From assembly GCA_037131145.1 (NCBI GenBank), contig JBAXRP010000223.1, forward strand, positions 1-7,389: DNA of 7,389 nt, given 5' to 3'. Shown in pieces: positions 1 through 7,211 of the stretch; the stretch's first letter is position 1; each line of letters begins with the position of its first letter. The notes below the pieces were generated by a model. The model did no database searches and was not told the origin of the DNA. It was given only the letters and a program-made list of their open reading frames with translations. A program made the translations under genes and the position numbers. The stretch comes from CAIVAT01 sp037131145 (GTDB lineage Bacteria > Bacteroidota > Bacteroidia > Bacteroidales > FEN-979).

Positions 1-173
1 ATAATAAGATAGTTGCGGGATTTTAGTCAAAATTGTTGACTTTGGGGAGTAGTTTCATAATCTGCGAGAAACAATTTATCATTAACCGACAAAACCTTTC
101 AGGGGGCAAAGCCTGATTAAAAGGGGAACTTCAGAAAAGAGAACAAATCTTGATGCCGGCAGAATTGTACGCG
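1..173. other. Left-edge stretch without a supported gene
   Basis: This is the sequence downstream of the last gene of the minus-strand operon. I find no coding region; the longest minus-strand ATG reading I noticed is about 19 codons. Two weak inverted repeats are visible: TCAGG/CCTGA (99-103 with 112-116, 8-nt loop) and AGTCAA/TTGACT (25-30 with 36-41, 5-nt loop). Neither is followed by a T-run in the direction of operon transcription, so neither is a convincing terminator. The operon could therefore continue past the left edge. Confidence 0.5.
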
Positions 174-3074
174 TCAGTTAATCAACTGCCGCTTGATAAG
201 TTCAGCAAATTTTCCGCCTTTCTGCTGTAGCTCATTGTAGGTTCCCGATTCGGTAACCGCGCCATCCTCCATCATGAAAATCTTGTCGGCATTTATGACA
301 GTACTAAGACGGTGAGCTATCACTATACGGGTGGCATTCAGGTTTTCAAGACTTTTACTTACAATTTGCTGAGTTTTATTATCGAGAGCGCTGGTTGCCT
401 CATCAAAAAAGAGGATTCGCGGTTTGGTTACAAGCGCCCGGGCAATTAGTATCCGCTGTCGCTGCCCGCCTGAAAGAGCGCTGATTCCTTCAGAGATTAC
501 AGTGAACATTCCCATAGGCATATCTTCCACGTCATCGCCGATACCGGCGAGGTTGGCGGCTTCAAAAACATCGTCGAGGGTTGCTTCCGTAATGCCGGCA
601 ATATTTGAAAATATTGTGCCCGGAAAAAGTTGCGATGTTTGCAGAACGGCGCCAACCTGCCTGCGGATAGATTCTGGATCAACCATTGATAAATCATGGC
701 GATCGTAGCAGATAGTTCCGGTTTCGGGAGCCTCAAAACCAAGCAGTAACCGCAAGAGAGTTGATTTTCCCGATCCTGACTGCCCCACAATAGCAATAAA
801 TTCGCCGGGATGGGCATGAATCGAAACATTCCTGAGCGCTAAGGGGGCTTTTTCATGATATCTGAAACTCAGATTGGAAATATCAACGGCGCCCTGTAAT
901 GGAGCGCTAATGGGTTTGGACTGATAGTTTTCGGGCAGAGCTTCGAGAATAACCTTTACATTGTCGAACAGCGGCATTGCCATAAAAAACGCCACAATAG
1001 CAGCCGAAGCCCCCATACAAGCCATTATCGTTGTTGTTAAAGCCGTGTAAAATGTCATAAATTCACCCGTTGACATTTTTAGCGATTCTGACAAGTGGAT
1101 AAAAATAAAGATCAATATCAGAATAAAAACCGGAGTGAAAGTGAGTATCTCCATTACGATAATATTTAGTTTCCGTAATTTAAGCGCGTATTTCCGCTGG
1201 TTGCCAAACCTATCTGCCCATTGCTCAAATGCGTGTATTTCAGAACCGGTAGTTTTAATTTTCGTGATACTTGTAAGTAACTGGTTTATTATGCCAAAAA
1301 GCACATTCTGAAATCCGATCTGAGTGGCTTGAAGTTTTTTCATCGGAATGCCGAGAAGCGACACTGTAATTATGCTTACAAACAAAATTCCCGTCGCAAT
1401 GGTCCCAAGATAAAAATTGAACCAAAAGAGAAAAATCAAATTAAACACAAGTACCACAGAACTCAGCAAGGCAAAAACTACCGTATCCGACATGGCTTTT
1501 CGCAGTGCAAGAATGCTGTTGGTTTTAACTGCCAGTTCGCCGGATGTGTATTTACGAAAAAACGGGACAGGCAAATTCAATAGTCTGTCCCACACAGCAG
1601 CCTGCAGGATAAAATCCATTTTTGTTTCAATGCGCACCATTGCCATACTTCGCATCATCTGGAAAAGGGATATCGAAATTGCGGTAAGGATCAATATCCC
1701 GCCAAAAACGCCCAACAAACGGTATTCGCTTTGCGGAATTACCTGGTCGAACACAAATCCTGTAATCATTGGAATGAGCAGATTCAGCAATCCGCCGGTT
1801 AAAGCCATGATGACAATAATGAAAATTTCGCGCCTACAGTTTTTTATCCCAAAGCCCAGTAACTCTTTTCCGGTGATAACTTTATTTGGTAATGGCGGGT
1901 AAAACTGAAATCCAAAAGGCTGAATCAATGCCGATAATGAAGTCGACATGCGCTCGCGGATTCCAGCGCCAGGGTCAATATAATCAATGTTTCCGGGACT
2001 TCGCTGGACAAGCGCTACCGGATTGTGCCCTGCGACAGTGAAGGCAAGAAGGGAACCGGTATCCCTCAGCCACCATTTGGCGTCGAGTCTTACCTTTCTT
2101 GCCCTGAACCGGGATGCGTGTAGAATATCATTCAGAGTAAATGGTTGCGCCTCCTCCGTTCTCGGTTTTACCGGTTTTTTGACCTTAATTCCGGTGTATT
2201 GAGCCACCATCTTACAAACTGTAAGCATTGGATCTTCGCGACTTTCAACATAACTCTTTCTGATTTTACTGTTAACCACTGAAGCAATCCTGTATAACGT
2301 ATCTGATTGGCTAAGCTCGGAATAACTCGATTTTTCGCTCAGGAGGTTCAACTCGTCCACCAGCGTCAACCTGTTTTTAAATTGAAGGTAAAGCAGCAGA
2401 AGGCGATAAAAATGATCGAGTGAATCCCAGAAATGCGGAAGTTGAATTGCGTCAAAAGTAAAGTAACAATTTCCCCGCACTTCATTAACCGGCTGTAGCC
2501 ACAATTCGCCCGTAAATGGAACCAGTGTGTTGACGTCCACTCTGTTAACCTCGTTTAATCCAAGAAGAAGCGCGTCGCCGTGTTTAATATCGAGCCAGAA
2601 TACCTGCTTACGCGAATGGATGAATGAATTTGCCCGAAATGATTGGTTTAATCCGGCAACTATATTCTGTCCCAAAATTTCCGCATTGCCAGGTGAAACC
2701 CCGTAGGCAAGGCGTGCAATCCAGGTATCAATGAGGGCGGCGATGGCTGGAATATTCTGGCTATCCTTTGCCAATTCTGTAAAAAACGGCAACCCAAATT
2801 CAACTACAGAAGTGTTTTGGGTGGCAACGGCGAGGAAATGAATATCCGCCTCCGCCTCAATCATGGAGACTGAAAGCAGGATTTCTCCTTTTTCGGCGGT
2901 AAAATAGTGTGTTCGGGCGCCAACAGGGTTACCAGCTTCAATCCTGATTGTGAACACATCAATTTTTCCTTCACAAATAAACCAACCGCAGCCCGGTTTA
3001 TTCAGCAGGAAGGGGCGGTTGCTTTCGACCCATATTTGTTGTTCGTTTTCAAAGAATTGACCGACTCTATCCAT
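174..3074 (-). CDS. NHLM/NHLP-type export ABC transporter, permease/ATPase subunit without peptidase (ABC2)
   Basis: Half-size ABC exporter of 966 residues, predicted to sit in the inner membrane and use ATP to move a peptide. Residues 1 to about 410 form a long cytoplasmic extension. It begins with a beta-rich, cyclic-nucleotide-binding-like part (GKIDVFTIRIEAG, 36-48) and ends with a block (about 318-400: RKVRLDAKWWLRDTG, then YIDPGAG) that I recognise as typical of the second ABC protein of NHLM systems. About six membrane helices follow (roughly 416-440, 453-474, 531-556, 558-577, 638-661, 675-700). The ATPase has Walker A GQSGSGKS (764-771, K770), signature LSGGQ (867-871), Walker B ending FFDE (D891, E892) and H-loop H921, so it looks fully active. 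No C39 catalytic cysteine motif is present. The ATG start lies 18 nt after the upstream transporter's stop, which suggests translational coupling. The family call is strong; the cargo is unknown. Confidence 0.9.
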   Translation of the reverse strand: MDRVGQFFENEQQIWVESNRPFLLNKPGCGWFICEGKIDVFTIRIEAGNPVGARTHYFTAEKGEILLSVSMIEAEADIHFLAVATQNTSVVEFGLPFFTELAKDSQNIPAIAALIDTWIARLAYGVSPGNAEILGQNIVAGLNQSFRANSFIHSRKQVFWLDIKHGDALLLGLNEVNRVDVNTLVPFTGELWLQPVNEVRGNCYFTFDAIQLPHFWDSLDHFYRLLLLYLQFKNRLTLVDELNLLSEKSSYSELSQSDTLYRIASVVNSKIRKSYVESREDPMLTVCKMVAQYTGIKVKKPVKPRTEEAQPFTLNDILHASRFRARKVRLDAKWWLRDTGSLLAFTVAGHNPVALVQRSPGNIDYIDPGAGIRERMSTSLSALIQPFGFQFYPPLPNKVITGKELLGFGIKNCRREIFIIVIMALTGGLLNLLIPMITGFVFDQVIPQSEYRLLGVFGGILILTAISISLFQMMRSMAMVRIETKMDFILQAAVWDRLLNLPVPFFRKYTSGELAVKTNSILALRKAMSDTVVFALLSSVVLVFNLIFLFWFNFYLGTIATGILFVSIITVSLLGIPMKKLQATQIGFQNVLFGIINQLLTSITKIKTTGSEIHAFEQWADRFGNQRKYALKLRKLNIIVMEILTFTPVFILILIFIFIHLSESLKMSTGEFMTFYTALTTTIMACMGASAAIVAFFMAMPLFDNVKVILEALPENYQSKPISAPLQGAVDISNLSFRYHEKAPLALRNVSIHAHPGEFIAIVGQSGSGKSTLLRLLLGFEAPETGTICYDRHDLSMVDPESIRRQVGAVLQTSQLFPGTIFSNIAGITEATLDDVFEAANLAGIGDDVEDMPMGMFTVISEGISALSGGQRQRILIARALVTKPRILFFDEATSALDNKTQQIVSKSLENLNATRIVIAHRLSTVINADKIFMMEDGAVTESGTYNELQQKGGKFAELIKRQLIN

Positions 3075-3092
3075 GCAGATGGAATTGAATAA

Positions 3093-5285
3093 TTATTCCT
3101 GTATTAAATCTTTATATAAACCCTCTTCTTTCATTAGCGTTTCATGCGTTCCCCGCTGAACAATCTCTCCCTTTTTCAACACAATAATCTCATCGCAATC
3201 GCGGATGGTACTCAGCCTGTGGGCAATGATAAGGCAAGTGCAACCGCGTCGCCGCAGGTTCAGATCAATGAGATGTTCGGTTTTTGCATCCAGCGCGCTG
3301 GTGGCTTCATCAAGAATAACTACCGATGGATTATTTGCCAAAGCCCGCGCAATTTCAATCCGCTGCCGCTGACCTCCGCTGAAATTACGACCGTTTTCCT
3401 CCACTTCACTGTCAAAGCCGCCGGGACGAGAAGCAATATCTTCATAAATGCAGGCGTCCATTGCCGCCTGGTGAATCTGCTTTTCTGGAACAGATGGATC
3501 CCACATTGTAAGATTTTCACGAATCGTTCCTCCAAATAAAAATATGTTTTGATCAACGAGTGAAACCGACTGATGGAACAATAATGGCGGGATTTCATCG
3601 GACTTTTTCCCGTCAAAAAGTATCTCTCCCGACCAGGGCTGGTACAACCCGGATACAAGCGCTGCAACGGTTGACTTTCCCGAACCCGATTGTCCCACAA
3701 TGGCTACGCGGGAACCTGGATTAAGGTGAAGGGAGAAGTTTTGGATCAGAGGTTTATCTAATGAACTATATCCAAAAACAATCTCCTTCATATCAACATA
3801 TCCATCGGTTTTGGTCTTTATTTTCCCCACGCCCACGTTTGTTTTTTCAATTGTGTCAAATGGGTAATTATAAACGTCGGCAATCCGTCGCATGGCGCCC
3901 TCAACATCCTGGAGAGTTCCTCCAAGGTTTACCAATGCAACAATAGGTTGAATAAAACTGGCGAGCAGCGCCTGGAAAGCCACAAAAGTACCTACCGACA
4001 TGGTTCCGTTTATGATGTAAACGCTGCCTGCCACCAAAACCAGGGCGGAGGTGAGCAATCCGAGAAAAAGTGGAGCAATCTGAAGCGACTGCGATAACAC
4101 TCCCAGCTTTTGTTGAAGGTTTAACAGTTTTGTCTGATAACCCGACCAACGGGTAAAAAATTCCGATTCAGAGGCATTGGCTTTGATGCTTTCGATCATC
4201 CTCAATCCTGCGGTTGCCAACCCGAAAATTTTACCGTTCTCCTGCAACATCTGTTGATTCATATCCACACGTTTCCGATAGATGTACTTCAATGCCACAA
4301 AATTCAACAACGACAGCGCAATCCCGATTAACGTAAGAGGAATGCTATAAAACGCCATCATTGCCGTATAGAGCACGATGGTAAAAAGACTTAAAAGCGT
4401 ATTTCCCAACTGACCTGATAATTGCTGCGCCACATCGCTGTTTGAATAAAGTCGCATGGCAAGGTCGCCGGGAGGTCTTTGGATATGAAAAGAGACAGGA
4501 AGATGCAGCAACCGCCAGAAAAACCTGCTGCTGAAGCCGATTGATAAGCCTGCTTCAAAACGCATCATGCTGGTTTGCTGCACCCATGTGAAGAGGAGGC
4601 GCAGAATGGCGGAAAATGCCATCCCTGAAATCAATGGAATAAACCATGAAGACGCTTCGCGGATAAAGATCTGGTCAACGAATATTTTTGAAAAAATTGG
4701 GATTAACAATCCAGGAAATACCAGACCGACGCCAGCGAGAAACAGAAACAGAAGATCATTTTTACGCCCTTTGAGCCACGTTTTCAACAAAGGCATGAAC
4801 TTCGCTTTTTGTCCCGACTTTCTGAATTCAGCGCCGGGTTGCATGGTTAATACTACTCCGGTAAAATTTTCATCAAAGGTTTTATCATCAACCACTTTGG
4901 GTCCTGAAGCCGGATCGTTGAGGTAAACCTTGTTTTTTCCGAATCCTTCGAGAACCAGGAAATGTCCGAACCGCCAGAAAAGTATTGCCGGAAATGTAAT
5001 ATTTTTCAGTCGCGCCGGTTCCATTCTGAAAGCTTTTACTTCAAGTCCGTATTTCCGCGCTGCTTGTGCAACATTTGCGGCGTTGCTTCCGTTGCGCGAC
5101 ACACCGCAATCAACTCTGAGTTTTTCAAGCGATTCATGGCGTCCATGATAGGAAAGGATAATGCCAAGAGCAGCGGCGCCGCACTCAAGCATCTCCATTT
5201 GCAGAAATGTAGGAGTTTTTACCCGGTTGATTCCACGATACTTTTCGAAGGTAGTTTGTAGAAACGGTAATGGATTAAATGACAT
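3093..5285 (-). CDS. NHLM/NHLP-type peptidase-containing ABC exporter (C39 peptidase + permease + ATPase, ABC1)
   Basis: Bifunctional inner-membrane exporter of 730 residues: it should cleave the leader of a precursor peptide after a Gly-Gly-type site and pump out the core. The N-terminal C39 peptidase (about 20-150) has all expected residues: Q29 and C35 in QMEMLECGAAAL, H108 in FGHFLVLEG and D124 in LNDPASG. The membrane domain covers about 175-455. The ATPase has Walker A GQSGSGKS (531-538, K537), signature FSGGQ (635-639, with F for the usual L), Walker B VVILDE (D659, E660) and H-loop H689. I chose the ATG at 5285. The frame stays open to an ATG at 5462, but those 59 extra codons lie inside the upstream gene and do not resemble a C39 N-terminus. 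With this start, 7 nt separate it from the upstream stop. Middle gene of the operon. Confidence 0.93.
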   Translation of the reverse strand: MSFNPLPFLQTTFEKYRGINRVKTPTFLQMEMLECGAAALGIILSYHGRHESLEKLRVDCGVSRNGSNAANVAQAARKYGLEVKAFRMEPARLKNITFPAILFWRFGHFLVLEGFGKNKVYLNDPASGPKVVDDKTFDENFTGVVLTMQPGAEFRKSGQKAKFMPLLKTWLKGRKNDLLFLFLAGVGLVFPGLLIPIFSKIFVDQIFIREASSWFIPLISGMAFSAILRLLFTWVQQTSMMRFEAGLSIGFSSRFFWRLLHLPVSFHIQRPPGDLAMRLYSNSDVAQQLSGQLGNTLLSLFTIVLYTAMMAFYSIPLTLIGIALSLLNFVALKYIYRKRVDMNQQMLQENGKIFGLATAGLRMIESIKANASESEFFTRWSGYQTKLLNLQQKLGVLSQSLQIAPLFLGLLTSALVLVAGSVYIINGTMSVGTFVAFQALLASFIQPIVALVNLGGTLQDVEGAMRRIADVYNYPFDTIEKTNVGVGKIKTKTDGYVDMKEIVFGYSSLDKPLIQNFSLHLNPGSRVAIVGQSGSGKSTVAALVSGLYQPWSGEILFDGKKSDEIPPLLFHQSVSLVDQNIFLFGGTIRENLTMWDPSVPEKQIHQAAMDACIYEDIASRPGGFDSEVEENGRNFSGGQRQRIEIARALANNPSVVILDEATSALDAKTEHLIDLNLRRRGCTCLIIAHRLSTIRDCDEIIVLKKGEIVQRGTHETLMKEEGLYKDLIQE

Positions 5286-5292
5286 GAACCGG

Positions 5293-6114
5293 TTATTTAT
5301 TTTTTGATGGCGAGAGAAGATAGGCAATCGGGCTATTTTGCGAGGTAATTGCCTCGCCGTGGCAAACCTTCCCATATAGATCCCTGGCTGAAAAAATATT
5401 ACACGAGTCAGGTTCTGCTGAATTGGGAAGATAAATAGTGCGCACAATGTAATAATTTCCACTTTTTAATTTTGCCGCCTCTTCGCTATCGAGAATTACG
5501 CTGCTGATTGATTCGTTGGATGCAGGCAGTTTGCCGATATAAACAATCCAGGTATTCACTCTTGTTATTTCAGATTCGCGACCCTGAATCTCAATGTTTA
5601 CCGATTGTCCGATCGCCAGATTAAATAATCTTTTTTCGGATACAAAAAACAGAAATTCCGGTCTTGAGGCATGCTCCCACTGATTCCCGCCGATCTTTGC
5701 CATGATGGCGCCTGACGCAATAAAGCCGCCAATGCTGATGTTCAGTTCGATAAGCTCTCCATCGCAGGGAGAAACGATATTGATTGCGTTGTTCCCGTTT
5801 ACAGGAATGTATCTTGCAATGATTTGATCTTTTAATAAACGGTCGCCGGTGTGATGAAATATTGAATCCACCTGCCCCGCTCCGCCCGCTATCAGCGACA
5901 GTGGCGGATCCGCCGGCTGAATTGCCCCGGTCATTGGAACTTTGTTGACGATCTTTCCAAAAATACCCCAGCCAAGTCCGCTAAGTATAACACAAAGCAA
6001 CGATATCAATACAAGCCACGAAAATCTTGAATTTACCTGTAAAAGCTCATCAAGATCATCAGGTGTAGATAATTTGTCCAATGCATTTTTTCTGAATATC
6101 TCCCGGTTGAACAT
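5293..6114 (-). CDS. NHLM/NHLP-type membrane-fusion (HlyD-like) secretion protein, short form
   Basis: Periplasmic adaptor of 273 residues, first gene of the export operon. A short cytoplasmic N-terminus carries LDKLSTPDDLDELLQV (12-27), a pattern I associate with the fusion proteins of NHLM cassettes. One membrane helix follows (about 32-53). The periplasmic part has two half-lipoyl motifs, GGAGQVDSIFHHTGDRL (77-93) and IVSPCDGELIELNISIGG (113-130), then a beta-barrel-like C-terminal part. Only about 20 residues separate the two lipoyl halves, so the long alpha-helical hairpin that HlyD/AcrA-type adaptors use to reach a TolC channel is missing. ATG at 6114 is the natural start; no clear Shine-Dalgarno precedes it. 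It probably joins the two ABC proteins encoded downstream. The name follows mainly from the domain layout and operon context. Confidence 0.86.
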   Translation of the reverse strand: MFNREIFRKNALDKLSTPDDLDELLQVNSRFSWLVLISLLCVILSGLGWGIFGKIVNKVPMTGAIQPADPPLSLIAGGAGQVDSIFHHTGDRLLKDQIIARYIPVNGNNAINIVSPCDGELIELNISIGGFIASGAIMAKIGGNQWEHASRPEFLFFVSEKRLFNLAIGQSVNIEIQGRESEITRVNTWIVYIGKLPASNESISSVILDSEEAAKLKSGNYYIVRTIYLPNSAEPDSCNIFSARDLYGKVCHGEAITSQNSPIAYLLSPSKNK

Positions 6115-6514
6115 GCTTAAAAAGTTTGCGGCGATAAATTGGATTCAAATTATTTGCAGGCTAAAGGAAAATTTATTCTGCAATGTACAGAATTGACAAA
6201 CATATAGAGAAAAATTCAATTGGGGAAAAGAATGGAGATTTATTTCTCAGGGAGTGGTAATTTCGTTTTTTCAACTTTTTCACAGTTTAACAGAGATGAC
6301 TACCGGTTTCGGAAATCTGACATTCCGGCAGAAAGTTTAGCGCCTCCGTCTAAAAGCGAATCTGTAAAGCACCAGAAACATCTGAAACAATATTCATGGC
6401 AAAAAAGATTTAAGAAATCACCCCACTAAATTATTTCGCCGATAGTAATCTGTAGTTTGTCGGGCGTTATCCTGAAAAGATAGAATATCAATGAACAATC
6501 CCGCTATTCCGATG
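6115..6514. other. Divergent intergenic region between export operon and secreted repeat protein
   Basis: About 400 nt between two divergently transcribed genes, so promoters for both should lie here. It is A/T-rich. Plus-strand readings such as the 69-codon frame at 6220-6429 have no homology I recognise and an unconvincing, basic, low-complexity C-terminus, so I do not call them. A small inverted repeat CGGAA/TTCCG (6310-6314 with 6323-6327, 8-nt loop) sits in the middle. On the minus strand a frame is open from 6425 to the stop at 6300-6302 but has no usable start codon near its beginning. Confidence 0.5.
6197..6204 (-). promoter_or_regulatory. Candidate Bacteroidota -7 promoter element for the export operon
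   Basis: The minus strand reads TATGTTTG, a full match to the Bacteroidota -7 consensus TAnnTTTG, 82 nt upstream of the fusion-protein ATG. About 19-21 nt further upstream there is only a T-rich tract (TTTT) rather than a clean TTTG -33 box. One 8-mer match in A/T-rich DNA can arise by chance. Confidence 0.35.
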
Positions 6515-6522
6515 TACATTTG
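6515..6522 (+). promoter_or_regulatory. Candidate Bacteroidota -7 promoter element for the secreted repeat protein
   Basis: TACATTTG matches TAnnTTTG exactly and lies 28 nt before the ATG at 6551, which would give a leader of roughly 20-25 nt. No TTTG/TTG -33 box is seen at the expected distance. If real, it lies downstream of the ATGs at 6491 and 6512 and so supports 6551 as the true start. Confidence 0.4.
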
Positions 6523-6550
6523 CTTCATCAACTTCAAACAAACTAAGAAA

Positions 6551-6919
6551 ATGAAAACAACAAAAATCATCCTCGCAGTAATCCTCTCACTTCAAACAGG
6601 AATTTTATTTGCAGATAATGAAAATATAACCACTCCGGTAACAGAAATAAATTCAACCATCAGCACAATAACTCTCGACCCAATAACGCCTGCCGAAGCT
6701 ACTTTTGAGGACATTATAACAGAGATTACATTTTTTGGATTGTCGCCATTAACCCCAATTGTTGCATCATTTGATGATTTTTCAGTCGAAATGGTTTCAG
6801 CTATTGACCTTTCACCTCTAACGCCATCGGAAGCCGATTTTACCGATTCGGTTTATCAGGGGACAATTGACGTCAATCAACTTTCGCCATTTTTACAATA
6901 TGAGGCCGACTTTGAGTAA
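6551..6919 (+). CDS. Small secreted repeat protein of unknown function
   Basis: A 122-residue protein whose family I cannot name. Residues 1-21 (MKTTKIILAVILSLQTGILFA) are a standard Sec signal peptide with likely cleavage after A21, so the mature protein of about 101 residues is periplasmic or extracellular. The mature part is acidic and contains four copies of an 11-residue motif at 42-52 (LDPITPAEATF), 64-74 (LSPLTPIVASF), 87-97 (LSPLTPSEADF) and 111-121 (LSPFLQYEADF), spaced 22, 23 and 24 residues; acidic residues usually follow the final Phe. I chose ATG 6551 because the signal peptide starts there. The frame is open from ATGs at 6491 and 6512, but these would put a hydrophilic extension before it. 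An A-rich stretch precedes the start. It has no cysteine, lipobox or T9SS tail. It is transcribed divergently from the export operon, and no functional link is shown. Confidence 0.82.
   Translation: MKTTKIILAVILSLQTGILFADNENITTPVTEINSTISTITLDPITPAEATFEDIITEITFFGLSPLTPIVASFDDFSVEMVSAIDLSPLTPSEADFTDSVYQGTIDVNQLSPFLQYEADFE
6674..6913 (+). repeat. Four degenerate LSPLTPxEADF protein repeats
   Basis: Repeat units begin at 6674, 6740, 6809 and 6881 (residues 42, 64, 87 and 111 of the small secreted protein). The conserved pattern is L-[SD]-P-x-T-P-x-E-A-x-F followed by acidic residues. Copy 2 replaces EA with VA, and copy 4 has lost the TP and lies at the very C-terminus. Conservation is at protein level; the DNA of the copies has diverged, so this is an old internal duplication rather than a recent tandem repeat. 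Confidence 0.8.
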
Positions 6920-6954
6920 CTATCTCAATAGTTTTACCCGAATACTTCTATGTG

Positions 6955-6979
6955 AAACCACCTAAAAGGGTGGTTTTTT
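6955..6979 (+). terminator. Intrinsic terminator of the secreted repeat protein gene
   Basis: AAACCACC (6955-6962) pairs perfectly with GGTGGTTT (6969-6976) across a 6-nt loop, and the T-run continues to 6979. It lies 35 nt after the stop codon at 6917-6919. It ends the short plus-strand transcript, making this gene monocistronic. Confidence 0.85.
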
Positions 6980-7083
6980 GTTGATAAGCCTCCACTTTTG
7001 AATAATTTATGTCTATCAAAACTTACCATCAAAACTATAACCGGCAAAACCGATGAGGTTAGAGAAAAAGGATAGTTTCCTCG

Positions 7084-7121
7084 AAAAAAGCGCCTCATTG
7101 CCAGTTTAGCTTGAAGAGGCG
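7084..7121 (-). terminator. Probable intrinsic terminator for the T9SS-cargo gene
   Basis: Read on the minus strand, CGCCTC (7121-7116) pairs with GAGGCG (7096-7091) over a 19-nt loop, followed by C and six T (7089-7084). It lies about 90 nt beyond the stop of the minus-strand gene at the right edge. The T-run is on the minus-strand side, so leftward termination is the better reading. The loop is long, which lowers confidence. Confidence 0.6.
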
Positions 7122-7170
7122 TTTCAGTATATAAATATATCTCAACATAAACAAAAATTAATAAAGTACA

Positions 7171-7204
7171 TTAACACTGTCTTTCAGACACTGTCAGTGT
7201 TTAA
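7171..7204. other. Hairpin just past the stop of the T9SS-cargo gene
   Basis: AACACTG (7173-7179) pairs with CAGTGTT (7195-7201); the stem extends with a one-base bulge to TTAA at both ends. A shorter alternative stem, TGTCT/AGACA, lies inside the loop region. It begins 8 nt after the stop codon of the minus-strand gene. No T-run follows directly, so it may be a 3'-end stabilising structure or part of the termination region rather than a terminator by itself. Confidence 0.4.
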
Positions 7205-7211
7205 TGGGCGC

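Noticed and set aside
25..41. AGTCAA/TTGACT inverted repeat as operon terminator
   Set aside because: Short A/T-rich stem without a proper T-run on the minus strand; too weak to call.
424..2202. Plus-strand frames opposite the ABC2 gene (such as 424-708, 1417-1902 and 1987-2202)
   Set aside because: They are antisense shadows of a gene with clear family motifs and show no domain features.
5286..5462. N-terminal extension of the C39 exporter to the ATG at 5462
   Set aside because: It overlaps the 3' end of the fusion-protein gene by 170 nt in another frame, does not look like a C39 N-terminus, and the ATG at 5285 gives a normal length and a 7-nt intergenic gap.
6300..6428. Gly-Gly-containing minus-strand frame as the cassette's precursor peptide
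   Set aside because: There is no usable start codon before the Gly-Gly motif, and the sequence upstream of it is Cys/Phe-rich, unlike a leader; kept only as a low-interest observation.
6220..6429. 69-codon plus-strand frame in the divergent intergenic region
   Set aside because: No recognisable domain or signal, odd composition, no supporting promoter or terminator; it is likely chance.
6491..6550. Upstream starts (6491, 6512) of the small secreted protein
   Set aside because: They would place a 13-20 residue extension before a textbook signal peptide, and they lie at or upstream of the likely -7 element.
7013..7043. Short ATCAAAACT direct repeats
   Set aside because: Two short copies in A/T-rich intergenic DNA; expected by chance, with no array or partner structure.
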